Shown: positions 37,551 through 48,430, numbered from the stretch's first letter. The stretch is 64,000 bases of DNA from Trachythela sp. YZ-2020 (GCA_016169945.1 JADLSH010000369.1:1922001-1986000), one strand, 5' to 3'. The notes: generated by a model not told the origin, from the sequence alone. Numbers and translations: made by a program.

Positions 37551-38354
37551 GTTGAAATTTTTTGGGTTGCTGCTTCTAAGCATGCACTTTTGCTGTTCAG
37601 GCAAGATGCCCATAAATTTCAATGTAATTTCAAACCGCTACCTGGTGGACATGAGCTCGTCACGAAAATATTTCAAGTACAGAACTACTAAAAAATCCTG
37701 TGGCATGGCCTGTACTTCATTCCATATTTTTCATTTTCATTCATTTTCTATTTTCATTCATTACGTCGTAGAAATAATCGGTTGTGTTGATATAACTGTA
37801 TTAGAACACAGAGCTGTCAGACCATGTTTAAAACAGTCGCAGGTTGTTAAGCAGGTGTTTCTGCGGAAGTTTAACATTGCAGTCATTATTAGTCTAAATA
37901 GTTGTTATCATTGACTGAATTAGAAATGAAAAGCCCGCTTTTAATTTGTCCCTGTTCTGTTTTCGAGTAAAAGCGTGATTGTTACTTTCCGCTGGCTATG
38001 TTTAAGTGGGAATCAGAGGAATACCTTAAGGCTGATTTCCATTCAGTGCAAACGGATCCGGTCGAGGGCTCATAATTCAAAAGAAAACGATCGCAAAAGG
38101 TCGATCGCGCGACATTTTGCACTGAATGGAAAGAGGGGGGGCTTGATTATTTGGAGATGTTAAAAATTATAAAATATATATAAATCAGGCAGTAAGAACA
38201 ACCTGAATTTGTTTTTGTAGAAAACAGCTAGTGCACGAGTTCAGAAATTTTGAGTGGCAGTCTACCCAAGCCATTTATCAATCTATTGAGGAATTGGAAG
38301 CTCTGGCGGAGTAGCCATCCAGTTGTATATACATATCAGTGCCCGGGAATCACT

Positions 38355-38406
38355 GTTACTAAGCAACGATAAACATCGCGTTTCTAGGGCATTGTTGCTT
38401 AGTAAC
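38355..38406. promoter_or_regulatory. Inverted pair of X-box (RFX) motifs upstream of enkurin
   Basis: GTTACTAAGCAAC (38355-38367) and GTTGCTTAGTAAC (38394-38406) are exact reverse complements of each other, 26 bp apart. Each fits the X-box form RYYNYY-N(1-3)-RRNRAC bound by RFX transcription factors, which drive motile-cilium genes. They lie 140-190 bp before the enkurin start codon, a usual place for X-boxes. The motif match is seen directly; binding is inferred from the ciliary role of the gene. Confidence 0.65.
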
Positions 38407-38446
38407 CATTATTTGGCCGTGTTGGCAAGAGGCCATCTTGTGTTTG

Positions 38447-38455
38447 TATATAAAG
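38447..38455 (+). promoter_or_regulatory. TATA-like element of enkurin
   Basis: TATATAAAG stands 91 bp before the enkurin ATG and 41 bp after the second X-box, a spacing that allows a start site near 38480. AT-rich surroundings make chance matches possible. Confidence 0.4.
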
Positions 38456-38545
38456 GAAGACGCTTTGAAAGTTGACCAGTTCACACTTTATAGCCACAGC
38501 TTCTAACGTAAACTTTATATCAGAAGAGTTTTAAATTATCCAACA

Positions 38546-40768
38546 ATGTCTACTGCATTAGCAATGGGATATTACGGAGCACGAAGCCGACAACAAGAAG
38601 AAAGCATTTACAATCTAATTCCGACTATCCCACCGACCGAAGCAAAGCCGCCAAGGTATAGAATTTCATTTTTATCATTGTCTAAATTTGATATTTTCCC
38701 TCATTGAAATGAGTCGTAATTTTCCGTAAGTTTCACATTGACTGAGGCTCAACTTAAGGTCTTAAGCACGTTTCCACTACTTTTTTGGGACATCTAATCA
38801 TCTATAATATTAAAGAACGTTAAAGTCGAAAAATCAATGACGCCTTTGTAGGCCTATGGCTTAACTTAACTAGTTGCTATTCAATTTAATAATTTGTCTT
38901 TCGTTTAATAGATACAAGTCAAAGTTTGCCGGAACTGTGCGCTATGATTTAAAGAATAACAAGACCAATGCAAAAACTATGGTAAGTAGTATTTTTGGAC
39001 CTATCTGTCATATTATAAAAGCCTCTATATAATATGTGTTGGCCATTAGTCTCGTGTGTATTTATAGGGCCATTCCATTATACACCCCCCCCCTATGGAT
39101 GTGGTTTTCTGAGGGTTGCTGAAAATGTAAAAATTCTTAGGAATGACAAGTAATTTTTCTGTGGGGCTAGCAAGAAAGTTTAAATTTCTGAGGGGGTTTT
39201 TAGAATATGAATATTTCTTTGCAATTTTATTGTTTAAATAGATACAAGTCAAAATTGAAAAGATTTCTTAGGGGTCAAGATATTTTCATATTTTAGACAT
39301 CATCTTTTGGGGGGAGGTGTGTATAAAAATGGAGTGCCCCATGGGCATGTTCAATGATAGCTATGGGCATGCAAGTCCAATGATGAAGCCATATAAAGCA
39401 TTTGCTTGCTTTCATTCATAATCTATTAATTCCCCCAACTTTGAGATGTTGTGTATACAGAAATACAAGAATATGATCAAAGGAGTGCAGTCCTACTTTA
39501 TATGTATCTTACTTAACCCGATTCCTATATTTCAGGGTCCAGCCAAGGTTCAAGCTTCAAAACCAAAAGAATTTTTGGCAAAGCATTCCAAGGACAAAAT
39601 AATACCAGAAGGTACAGAAAGATCCAGACTAGTCATACCCATTAATTGAGTTATTACATGTAAACAAAATATAATTAATTCAAATATCTAATACTATCTA
39701 ATAATTTAAATGCACAACTACACCTTATCATCCTGGGATTTTATCATATAGAAATCTAAACATTGTTCATTTTTATTGCAGGAAAATCTCAATTCAGATA
39801 TCCTGATGCTGACAGCAGAAAACCAGGAGTACCAAAGCACACTGATAAACCAGCAATCATGGGTGTTAAATCAAACAAGAATTTCATAACTGCTAATGCT
39901 GTTGAGAATATTATGTCTATACCTAAAAAGCCAGAGAAAAAATATGCAGATACAAAGATAGGAGCAACACATCAGCTGGAACCTTCAGGACTGACACCAA
40001 AATATAGAAAGAAGAAAGATTTTGGCAAGACACCAGAGTATCTTGAAAAGAGGAAAAAAGAAATTGAACAAGCTCAGATTGAATACGATGTATATATTAG
40101 AGAGAGATTTCGACAAGGAGCTATGAAGCAGTTATCTGAAGGCGAAAGGTAGGTTGAAGTTCTTCAAATAAAATATTGTTGTATGCAAAAAAGGATGAAG
40201 AGTCGCAGATAAAAACATTGTCTAGTGTGCTCATGTGAAACTCGTGTTTGTCAAGAGAATTTGACAGGTTTCAATCTTGGTGATTGGTTAAATAAAACCT
40301 GCCTGCCTGCTACAAAATTAATAATACATTTCACCCAAAATTAATATGACAATTACCCATTAGCTGGCAATGTGCGCAGATGCACCCTACTTAGTACTTT
40401 AGTATTTTACTCTGTCTAACGCCAGAATATTTTACTAAGTCTAACGCCAGGCGATTTTACTCATCAGTGGTAGGGTACTGCCAGTTAATGGGTTAATATC
40501 ATTCCATGTTAAACCTTATTATGATATTACATAATTTGAGTTTTGATATTCACCTCATTAAATTGTGATAATTATATTTAGACAATCAATAATTGATGGA
40601 TTGAAAACAAACTGGGAAGAATTACATCATCAATATCAAGGACTATCTGTTGTCACAGATACCGCACCAAAGAAGGCGAGAAAAGAAAGTCTCGAAGCTC
40701 AAATGAAACAATTGGAACGAGACATTGAAACAATGGAGAAACATAAAGTGATATATATTGCATCTTAA
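38546..40768 (+). CDS. ENKUR: Enkurin, complete, 5 coding exons
   Basis: Enkurin is a cilium/flagellum adaptor: a microtubule inner protein of motile cilia, first found as a TRPC-channel and calmodulin-binding sperm protein. Coding exons 38546-38655, 38912-38981, 39536-39611, 39782-40148 and 40582-40768 total 810 nt (269 residues plus TAA); human has 256. Recognisable in order are SIYNLIP near the N-terminus, a proline-rich stretch (PTIPPTEAKPPR), KPKEFLAKHSKDK, the family block IMGVKSNKNFITANA, HQLEPSGLTPKYRKKKDFG, TPEYLEKRKKEIEQAQ, and the C-terminal enkurin domain with NWEELHHQYQGLSVVTD and MKQLERDIETMEKHKVIYIA. All introns are GT-AG with matching phases. A MITE sits in intron 2 and a TTAA-flanked element in intron 4. 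Identification is secure. Confidence 0.97.
39066..39341. mobile_element. MITE in enkurin intron 2
   Basis: Ends GGGCCATTCCATTATACACC and GGTGTGTATAAAAATGGAGTG are imperfect inverted repeats followed inward by C/G runs. About 276 bp, no coding capacity. Superfamily unknown. Confidence 0.6.
40352..40496. repeat. TTAA-flanked MITE, copy in enkurin intron 4
   Basis: Left end ATTACCCATTAGCTGGCAAT, right end TACTGCCAGTTAATGGGTTAA-like. Internal TCTGTCTAACGCCAG is duplicated. Same family as the copies in SF3B1 introns 2 and 3. Confidence 0.6.
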
Positions 40769-40868
40769 CTCAATATGAAACAAACAAATATGGATATATT
40801 TTAGTATTAAATAGATTGACATTCAATTCTAAAATACTTTGAAAACAAAGAAAATTTGTATATATATA

Positions 40869-40874
40869 AATAAA
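40869..40874 (+). terminator. Enkurin polyadenylation signal
   Basis: AATAAA 101 nt after the enkurin stop, followed by a T-rich stretch (TTTATTTTC). It is the first canonical hexamer downstream of the gene. Confidence 0.5.
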
Positions 40875-41042
40875 GTTTATTTTCTAACAATATTACTGTC
40901 TAATGTTTTTTTGCCTCTAGTAGTTTCAGGCAGTTTAAGACATAGTCGTTTCAAAGTTCAAAACTTAAAATGCTGTGGTTATTCGTCTGACACCAGATCC
41001 CAATGTATAACTGCTACTCATCCAACCACGGGTCCAACATAA

Positions 41043-41293
41043 TAGGGCCATTTATACGGGAGAAAATAAGTCGCAACTTACAGTACATAAGACGCGAACA
41101 CACTCATATAAATGGTCAATTCTAGTAGGTTGCGACTTAAATAAGACAGGTTCAGGCTGTTCCACAATAAGTTGCGACTTATTAGAATTTGACCAATTAT
41201 ACGAGTGTGTTTGCGTCTTATATAAGATGCGTCTTATGTCAGTCCATTATCTGTGGTCAGTCGCGACTTATTTTCTCTTGTATAGATGGCCTT
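41043..41293. mobile_element. 251-bp MITE downstream of enkurin
   Basis: Ends AGGGCCATTTATACGGGAGA and its near-complement TCTCTTGTATAGATGGCCTT are inverted repeats extended by AAAATAAGTCGC. The interior repeats GTTGCGACTTA and AAGACGC blocks in both orientations, so the whole element can fold back. Confidence 0.7.
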
Positions 41294-41454
41294 AATATTC
41301 ATACATGCATACAACATTCATGCTGCTTTAGACAATAAAAACCTTCAACCTTGCCTCACCCAACCTTATACCTTAAAAATTCGTATTCACTTGATTCACT
41401 CCCACAAATGTCTATGACCACACCTACATATTTTTGCATGTTTACACATCTAAG

Positions 41455-41667
41455 GGACGGACCATTAGAAAAGTGATGGGGGGGAGGGGATTTTCAGAGA
41501 CGCATTAATTTTTTTGTACATCTATAATTTTTTAAGTGAAATCTATTTTTACCTGCACCAATCTTCCTTGAGCAGTTTTTTTTTGCACTAATGCCTGGGC
41601 AGATGTTTTTTCCTAACTGCTTTTGCTCCACCCCCCCCCCCCCCATCACTTTTCTAATGGTCCGTAC
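41455..41667. mobile_element. 213-bp MITE with G/C-run ends
   Basis: GGACGGACCATTAGAAAAGT at the left and ACTTTTCTAATGGTCCGTAC at the right are near-perfect inverted repeats, each followed inward by ATGGGGGGG or its complement. Lies between enkurin and the membrane-protein gene. Confidence 0.7.
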
Positions 41668-41998
41668 CTAATAATAAACAGCCAATCAACTTTTTTATAG
41701 TAATTGTTACTAAGCACCAGATTGGCTGTTTAAAAATAGAATTGTAAACATGCAAAAATATGTAGGCCTGGTCGTAGACGTTTGTGGGAGTGGTAGCGAT
41801 ACAAATTTTTGATGCAATGCCACAGTTCGGTGAGATCCGTAATACATTCAGTTTCAATAAGACATTGTAAACATATATACTCTACCATTCATTGCATTAA
41901 CTTACCATTTCTGGTATGATTGTTAACAGTGTTATATGTTATCTCCCAGTGAGCTGCTAACTTCCCAGACAATTTTTTGCTTCATCTTTCCCTGAAAA

Positions 41999-44366
41999 TT
42001 ATTCTAGTTTTTCATTGTCATCATTGATGTAATTGATAAATGGTTGACGACAAAATTTGAGGACAAGAAATATGGTAACGGAGACAAATAAGACCAATTT
42101 CCAAGCACTTATAGGAACACCAACATACAACTGCTCCACAACTGCAACAAAAGTAAAGTTACTTTATATTATAGATGATAGAGACACATTAAGATTATCT
42201 ATATTTTCATGCTAAAACTAACCTACATCATATGTGACTGGTAGATCTTTCAAGTTTGAGTTGACAGGAACACCAGTATGAAAAGCTGTTACTTCAAAAT
42301 GTTTCTCCTGGAAATGAAGAAGTAATAATTATAATTATATGTCTATTTACAATTATTATAGTTATAAATATATATTGTTTTATCCACCCAGGGGTGAAAC
42401 TACCAGGGTGTGTGATTGTTTTCGGGCAAATTGATACGATTATGTAGGGCAAATGTTGAAAATAGCCAAGGCCAGCTAAGATGTAGTTGGATCTGCTTTT
42501 GCACTCATTGTCTATTTGTGACTTCGCCCAACAAAGATGCGCGCACACATATTGGGACGAGAGGTTCATTATAACTGTACAAAATGAAGTATTTGGTCTC
42601 AAATTTCCTGCTTCCGTCGGTCCTGTCCTGTACAGTACAATACTAACGTTTTTTTTAGATCGTCGGTCTGGCTCAACTTCAGCCACGCCCTTTTTGTCGG
42701 GCAAAAGAAGCTAACACCCCTCCAGTTGTAATACCGAAGTTTCGCCCCTGTATCCACCCCTTCTTTAATGTTTACTAACTAGTGTTAACTAACTAGTGAC
42801 ATAATAAGCTACTTATATACTAAGTAATGATAATGATCACTTTCACTTCGTAATTATTAATACACACACATTGTGTTTTCTTGTGGTTTTCATATTTATT
42901 TGCTGTGTGACACTACATATATCTTCCATACCGACTCTACCAGACCTGTGCCTAAAACACAAGGTCTACTTGAAAAATACAGTATCTCCTTTGACTGACT
43001 GAACCTAATTACCTGACATGTTCCTAAACTTCTAGCAGGTGCAATATCATTACCTCTTGCAGGTCTATCCAAAAGACAAACTTTTCTATGTTCAATAATT
43101 TTCGACCAGTTGCTGTGGTCTTGTTGAGATCTTTTATAACGAAGTCTGTGGGTATCTTAGAAGATATAGTGTAAACTATTGTTTCTTATTCAAATGCAGC
43201 CAAACTATATTATGGAACTACACCTGTATTGTTAAGTAAAATAAACCTGATCATTATAATTGAATTTTATTATAATAAATGAATTACCACTGCAGGGTAT
43301 GATATACGAAACTCATATCCTGTATTTCTTTGCAGCTTAGTTAAAAAATACTGAGCACTTTGGCCATTGGTCAGTTTCTAAAAGTTAATAATATAAGAGT
43401 GAGTATCATATTGAGAAACAAGATAGAGATATAATTGGCAGTCATAAAAATAGACTTACCTGATTACAGTAAAGTTGATTTGGTTCAATGCTATAATAAG
43501 GTCATAATTATTACAATGTAATTAATATGGTCATAAATGGAGTATACATATAAATACATAAAGGTATGATAAAAGGTAAACGATACAGTAATGGGTTATT
43601 CCAGAAAACACCCACACATCCCCCACAAAGGAAATGGTAACTAACCTCCCTCCCCACTTCAGATGTCCTAGTATAGTTACTATTATCAGAAGTAGATTTC
43701 TCCTCCTCCCCCTCTGGACACCATAAAATTCCTCCATAGCTAGGGGGAGTGCAGATCTTTTCTGAAACAACCCAATGCGCAATAGGGTGGTGCATAGTAG
43801 CCTGACGAGTTCAAAGCAAAGAGTGCAGTAGGGTGTATGAGTGAAATATCACCCTATTTATTTATTTATTTAAGAAAGTGCACTAGCAGCACAAAGTGTT
43901 ACTGAGTGGGATTTTTCTTTGTTACAACAGGCAGGAACTTTGATAGAATGTTGTCAAACCCATCTGTTTTTAGAAGGTTGACAGGTAAACTTTGCCTTTT
44001 ATACCAATATATAAATTCAAACCCACAAGTTAGCTCTTGCATTTGCCAGTTTAATCCACATAATTTTACCATGTTCTTCAGTGAAAGTATAAGTGGACCC
44101 CAGAGAGATTATAAGTTTAGTTCAATTGGAAAATCTAAGAGCAGATATAATTGCTACCCTGAGAGCAATATTAAATTGCTCTAGCATTCTACTTTACAAC
44201 TAGCAAAACTTCACAGTTCACAACTATATTCACAAAATTGTAAAACTATTAAAACACCAGTCCTCAAATAGTCAAATCATACATACGCGATTATCGGAAT
44301 ATTTTCAGTTGCCGTTCCAGCAGATATCCAGGCAACAATTAATACATAATAAAACAAAAACAACAT
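41999..44366 (-). CDS. Small type I membrane protein, complete, 6 exons, function unknown
   Basis: I do not recognise a named family. Coding exons on the minus strand, in order: 44366-44287, 43490-43460, 43377-43288, 43155-43054, 42307-42223 and 42141-41999. They total 531 nt (176 residues plus TAA). All junctions are GT-AG and keep one frame. The ATG opens a clear signal peptide (MLFLFYYVLIVAWISAGTA). A lumenal or extracellular part of about 110 residues follows with YEFRISYPAV, GRKLLNIEKFVFW and EKHFEVTAFHTGVP. Near the C-terminus is one membrane span (SAWKLVLFVSVTIFLVL), then a short cytoplasmic tail ending NDDNEKLE. The compact, phase-consistent structure argues for a real gene. It is convergent with enkurin (stop codons about 1.2 kb apart). 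A homology search or transcripts would settle its identity. Confidence 0.75.
43593..43779. mobile_element. 187-bp MITE in intron 1 of the membrane-protein gene
   Basis: ATGGGTTATTCCAGAAAACA at the left and TCTTTTCTGAAACAACCCAAT at the right are inverted repeats. C-rich inner flanks match the partial copy at 9545-9735. Confidence 0.65.
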
Positions 44367-44399
44367 ATTTTAGTTTTGTTTAATGGATACTTTCGCGAA

Positions 44400-46440
44400 C
44401 CATCATATTAAATATTGAAATTTTTGCATTTTACTATGGAAAATTTCGCGGGCAATCCCGCACTTTCAAAAGTCATACCCAGGAACATAGTCGCGCGCGG
44501 TGTGGAATGTGTGTATAAAAATGCAACATAAATGCAGTGCAGCAGAAGTGCAGCAGTTCTAGCTGAGGTTGGACGATTTTGGAATTGCAGCATATAGAAT
44601 TTTTGAAGCGTTTCCGTGTGATTTTCGGTGTAAACCTGACATTGAAGATACCTGGTTATATCATTGCCTTGAAATTACGAAATCTTTATATACTGCCTCA
44701 AATGTGGCAGATGTGAACGTTGCCCACTCTGGCGTCGTGTGTAAGAAATTACGAAGCCTGGTCAGTGTTTGCTTCACACGAGTTCTGACATGTTTCAGTG
44801 TTGTTGTTTTTAATTGAATCGTTCTGTACCGTAAATAGCATGTCTGAAGAACGTTTAGCACTTGCTATTGTTTAAATTCAAAGCTGCAGTCAGTGAGTCA
44901 GAGGTGGTATCAAATTGACGCGTCTATTGACTACAACACATGAGACTATTGAAATGTAATATTAAAGATTTGTCTAGTCTCCAGTCGAACTGAAATTCAC
45001 TGTGTTGCTGTAAACTTTGCAATAGATGGTCTCCTCTCAGGACAGGAAGAAACAACGTATTTACCGATTGTTTACACATTGTTTACATGTAATGTATATT
45101 TTCTGACTTGCTTTTAAATAACAATGGCTTTGAAGATGTGGTAAATATTTGCAAAATACAGAAAGGAATACACGTATTAAGAAAGAAATTGGAACAAGTA
45201 AAGAAATTTCATATTATGGCCAATGCTCATACGGTAAGACAATATGTCTGTTTATTTTTGTTTGTATTCGCTCATAATAAAGTTATCACATGCTTTCATC
45301 GTGCACAGCATGAGCTGCCACATGCCTCAATGAATAAATCAACATTCGACTCCATCATTTACAACAGTATCTAAAGTATAGTTTAAACTTCTTGCTGAAA
45401 TGTATTATGTTAGCAATGTATTTCATAATTTGTATTCAGTGCTGTCAAATTATAAGCATATGAAAGTTCAAGTCTAGTTTCTGTATGTCCTCATATTACA
45501 TCATTACATAATTGTGGTTAATGAAAATATTTTCACCCTGAGCTCAATACTATGCACTGCTGTGAAATATGTATCAAAGGAAGTCTGGAATACACATCAT
45601 GTCTATTTTTGACTGTTCTCTAAACTGTGCTCAACATTTGCACAAATGGCATTCATACCAAATTCACCAATGCTCAAACCTAACTATTTGGTGTGGGTGC
45701 CATTTTTATCACCATGTACTGGTGTACCAGAAAATTGGCCATAATGTAAATGGGCATTGAGGCCAGTAATGTAAACAAGCATTATATATTATTTTTAAAA
45801 CCATGATCAGAAAGGATTTAAGGCCCCTTAATAATGCACTAGTGTCTCTCATTGACAAAATACACCTTCCATTAGCAGGAAAAATACTAATAGGGGCATG
45901 TTTGGGTGTATTAGTAAGACCTTCTGCATAATATCATATTGTAATGTTATACGTATTATTATATGGTCAATTAGTTCTTGATTTCCTGTTGAGTTTGGAA
46001 TGCCAAAATGGTTTTATCATATTGTTTCGGGCTGGCTAATTCCATATTTTGACCAATCACAAGCTCTCATATGTGGACAGTAGGTTAAAGTTCCTTGACA
46101 ACATCTTGATCACACATTGAAAATATAACCTGCTTTTATGCTAAAGACAAATCAGTATCTTTCTGGTTTAGATGAACAAGATTTCATTTTGTACATTTAA
46201 ATAAACTATGGCCTCTAATTGGTCTTTTCACTCTTTTGAGAACCAATTGAAAGTAATTTGTCATATTTGAATGAATAATTTTAACAATCTATGTAAGTGT
46301 TGGTTAAGCAATTTATTCAAAGAATAAAACAGTTGTACGAAGGTGAGAAACTTAATTGTTCAAACAGCTATCTGTTTATAAAAGCTGGAATGCTTGGTTC
46401 CAGTGTACATGTAGCCACATGTAGGTAACAATAAACTATA
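44400..46440. other. Divergent side of the membrane-protein gene, no supported gene
   Basis: This would be the promoter side of the minus-strand membrane-protein gene. An open plus-strand stretch at 44569-44814 lacks an ATG. Another at 45108-45235 ends at a GTAAGA donor with KGIHVLRKKLEQVKKFHIM, but no upstream exon joins it. A plus-strand transcript is possible but unproven. From 45400 to 46440 I see nothing specific. Confidence 0.3.
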
Positions 46441-46444
46441 TACT

Positions 46445-46600
46445 TGAGGGTTTGTAGGACCAAACCATTGAACTTCAACATTTCAAGGCTTCAAGCTTTA
46501 ATTGTCACTAACTTCCAGACGAAGGGCCTTTGCTGGAAATGTCAAAGTTCTTGTTATATTTTTCAGCTAGTTTGATCCTACAAACCCTCAAATATATAAA
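46445..46600 (+). repeat. Degraded relative of the hammerhead-like hairpin repeat
   Basis: Arms TATACTTGAGGGTTTGTAGG at the left and its complement ending near 46600 flank a core with CAGACGAAGGGCCTTTGCTGG and GAAATGTC. The tail TTATATTTTTCAGCTAGTTT matches that of the copies at 48134 and 49631. Core bases are mutated, so it is a fossil of the same family. Confidence 0.55.
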
Positions 46601-46634
46601 CTGCTAGACTAATGTCATACTAAGTTAAACTAGA

Positions 46635-47130
46635 TCACACAATTCTGAGCTCAGCATAACAGTTATGTAAGCTTAATTTAGGTCTATAAACATCCACATG
46701 TAAACTAGTCATTTCATCTGCATCATTGTGGCTTGGTCCTTGCTTAACTTCATTGTCAGTAATAGAGAGTCCAGTTGCATCTCTCAGCCAAATCATTACT
46801 CTGTGGGTGATAAGGGTTGTCAGAGTTTTCCCAGCATGGTACACATGGCAAAATACTTTTTTTGAATTCACATCCTTGGTCTGTACGTAGATCTTGTATA
46901 ACCCCAAATCAAGAAATACATTCATCAATCAACTTTGATGCTACTGTGACAGCTTCATAATCTGGTATTGCATATGCCTCAGGCCACTTTGTGAAATGAT
47001 CATTTACTTCCAAAATAAATGGGTAATGCCCTGGCGGCTCCTCGGTAATGGTGCCACTACATCCATGAAGACTCACTGAATGGGATAATCCTATCATTAC
47101 AAGATGTTTTTTTCTGCATCTCACTCGATT
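46635..47130 (-). mobile_element. Ty3/gypsy integrase remnant
   Basis: Minus-strand reading: HYPFILEVNDHFTKWPEAYA and EAVTVASKLIDE (about 46920-47060) are the integrase core start. The next block is eroded. After a frame change near 46810 comes YHPQSNDLAERCNWTL, the HPQxDG...E motif region. Stops and at least two shifts make it non-functional. It probably belongs with the reverse-transcriptase pieces at 48040-48430 as one old gypsy element cut by later insertions. Confidence 0.75.
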
Positions 47131-47141
47131 GAAATTGATGT

Positions 47142-47394
47142 AGAAGGTTTAGGTGGATGGATATTTCGAGTGAAATATTATATACAATATTTTAGACCTG
47201 AACAGGAACGGCTGCGAAAAATGCAACTCTAAGTCCTCCGACAGGAATTGAACCTGCGGCCCTGCGATTCCGGTGCAGCGCTCTGACCACTGAGCTACAG
47301 AGTAACAGACCAACTTTTTCGCAGCCGTTCCCGTTCAGGTCTAAAATATTGTATATAATATTTCACTCGAAATATCCATCCACCTAAACCTTCT
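47142..47394 (-). mobile_element. tRNA-derived SINE enclosed in 80-bp inverted repeats
   Basis: On the minus strand a tRNA-like head starts at 47302: GTAGCTCAGTGGTCAGAGC is the A-box/D-arm and GGTTCAATTCC the B-box/T-arm, down to 47237. A unique tail runs to 47142. The tail is present again, inverted, on the other side (47315-47394): arms 47142-47221 and 47315-47394 are almost perfect complements. The head is too eroded in its acceptor stem for a functional tRNA. The same SINE family occurs without the inverted copy at 55879-56178. Confidence 0.75.
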
Positions 47395-48039
47395 AATTCT
47401 ATCATTGTATTTTCCAGTCGTGCTCTTATGCGTTTGGATTATGGACTCCGTTGTCCACATTTCTCGCAACTCAGACAGATTAATAATCTTCGTTGCCAAC
47501 CAGACCGATAAATTTGTGATGCCACTCTTTCAAAGTTTTCTGTACTCCCACACGTGAACAGGCGTGGGACTATCGTGAAGAATTCTCAAAACATCGGAGG
47601 CTTTCGGAGGCACCTTCGTCGCTCTCGGAATACCAAATCATTCTCCACTTTTGTACCACTAAAATGGCCCATAAGCTACCAATCTTCGCATCAAGATGGG
47701 CTATCTCACAACGGTTGGGCCTTTAATCGCTTTTATTGCTTAACAGATCTTGTTAGGTACAACTGCAGTTCAGATCTATTCCAAGGGGTCATCTGTTCCA
47801 TGTTATTTTGACTCCCGCTCTCGTTAGAAACTTCCAGGGCACCGTCTTTGATGTCGTTTGTAGTGTCTGCTACGACGGCTAGGTCGCAATTAGGTCGCAA
47901 TAGGAATTGTCTAAACTGTAGGTTGCAGGTTGGTGGTTCAGTTTTGGAGTTTGGGCAAAGATGAATTTCGGGCATCTCTATTTGAGTTATAGAGAGTGAT
48001 GTTTTCTCGCGATCTTTTATCTCAGTCCACCGCCAGTAC

Positions 48040-48430
48040 CTACTTATAATCTAGATGGCTGAAGAAAGCCGCGTCTGACATGGCTTCTAGTATGTCGTCA
48101 CATCTGCGAGGTGGGTATACATCCTTATTAGTTAATACGGCGGTTGATTGTTGTGTAAAACTACCTGAAAAATACAATGAGAACTTCGACGTTTCTTCCA
48201 GACGAAGGGCCTTCGCTCGAAACGTCGAAGTTCTCATTGTATTTTTCAGGTAGTTTTACACAACAATCAACCGCCGTATTTGCTATACTCTACCCACACT
48301 GGCAATCTGGCACCGCACGTTCCTTATTAGTTATCCTGTTCAGCTTTCTGTAGCGAATACAGAATTGTAAGGACCCATCTTTCTCTCTCACCATAACCAC
48401 CGAAGGCTCGATGACATCAGATGCAAGTAT
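48040..48430 (-). mobile_element. Ty3/gypsy reverse transcriptase remnant split by a hairpin insertion
   Basis: On the minus strand, VVMVREKDGSLQFCIRYRKLN (48340-48420) is followed, after the insertion at 48134-48320, by NKDVYPPRRCDDILEAMS and FFSHLDYK (48045-48125). These are adjacent reverse-transcriptase blocks of gypsy elements. Weak continuation (DREKT) runs into 47950-48040. The pieces are in correct order, so only the insertion and point decay separate them. Confidence 0.75.
48134..48320 (+). mobile_element. 187-bp hairpin insertion with hammerhead-like core and 12-bp TSD
   Basis: TCCTTATTAGTT is repeated at 48122-48133 and 48321-48332. Arms 48134-48195 and 48219-48280 are perfect 62-bp inverted repeats. 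The 23-nt loop (48196-48218) reads TTCCAGACGAAGGGCC then TTCGCTC. Loop plus right arm gives CAGACGA, GAAA (48219-48222) and CGTC (48223-48226), the layout of a hammerhead core with minimal stem III, as in Penelope-like elements. The invariant CUGA is CAGA here, so cleavage is doubtful. A 40-bp unique tail (48281-48320) completes it. The insertion lies inside the gypsy reverse transcriptase. Confidence 0.75.

Noticed and set aside
43906..44184. Plus-strand 92-codon ORF inside intron 1 of the membrane-protein gene
   Set aside because: No ATG-proximal context, no splice signals and no protein family resemblance; it overlaps an intron of a better-supported gene.
44569..44814. Plus-strand open stretch opposite the membrane-protein gene, suggesting a divergent gene
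   Set aside because: No ATG, an upstream in-frame stop, and no downstream exon that keeps the frame.
45108..45374. Open stretch with KGIHVLRKKLEQVKKF and a GTAAGA donor
   Set aside because: No convincing acceptor or partner exon; the coding signal is too short.
47237..47302. Functional tRNA gene on the minus strand
   Set aside because: A and B boxes are present but the acceptor stem pairs poorly and the head continues into a SINE tail; a second copy with the same tail exists.
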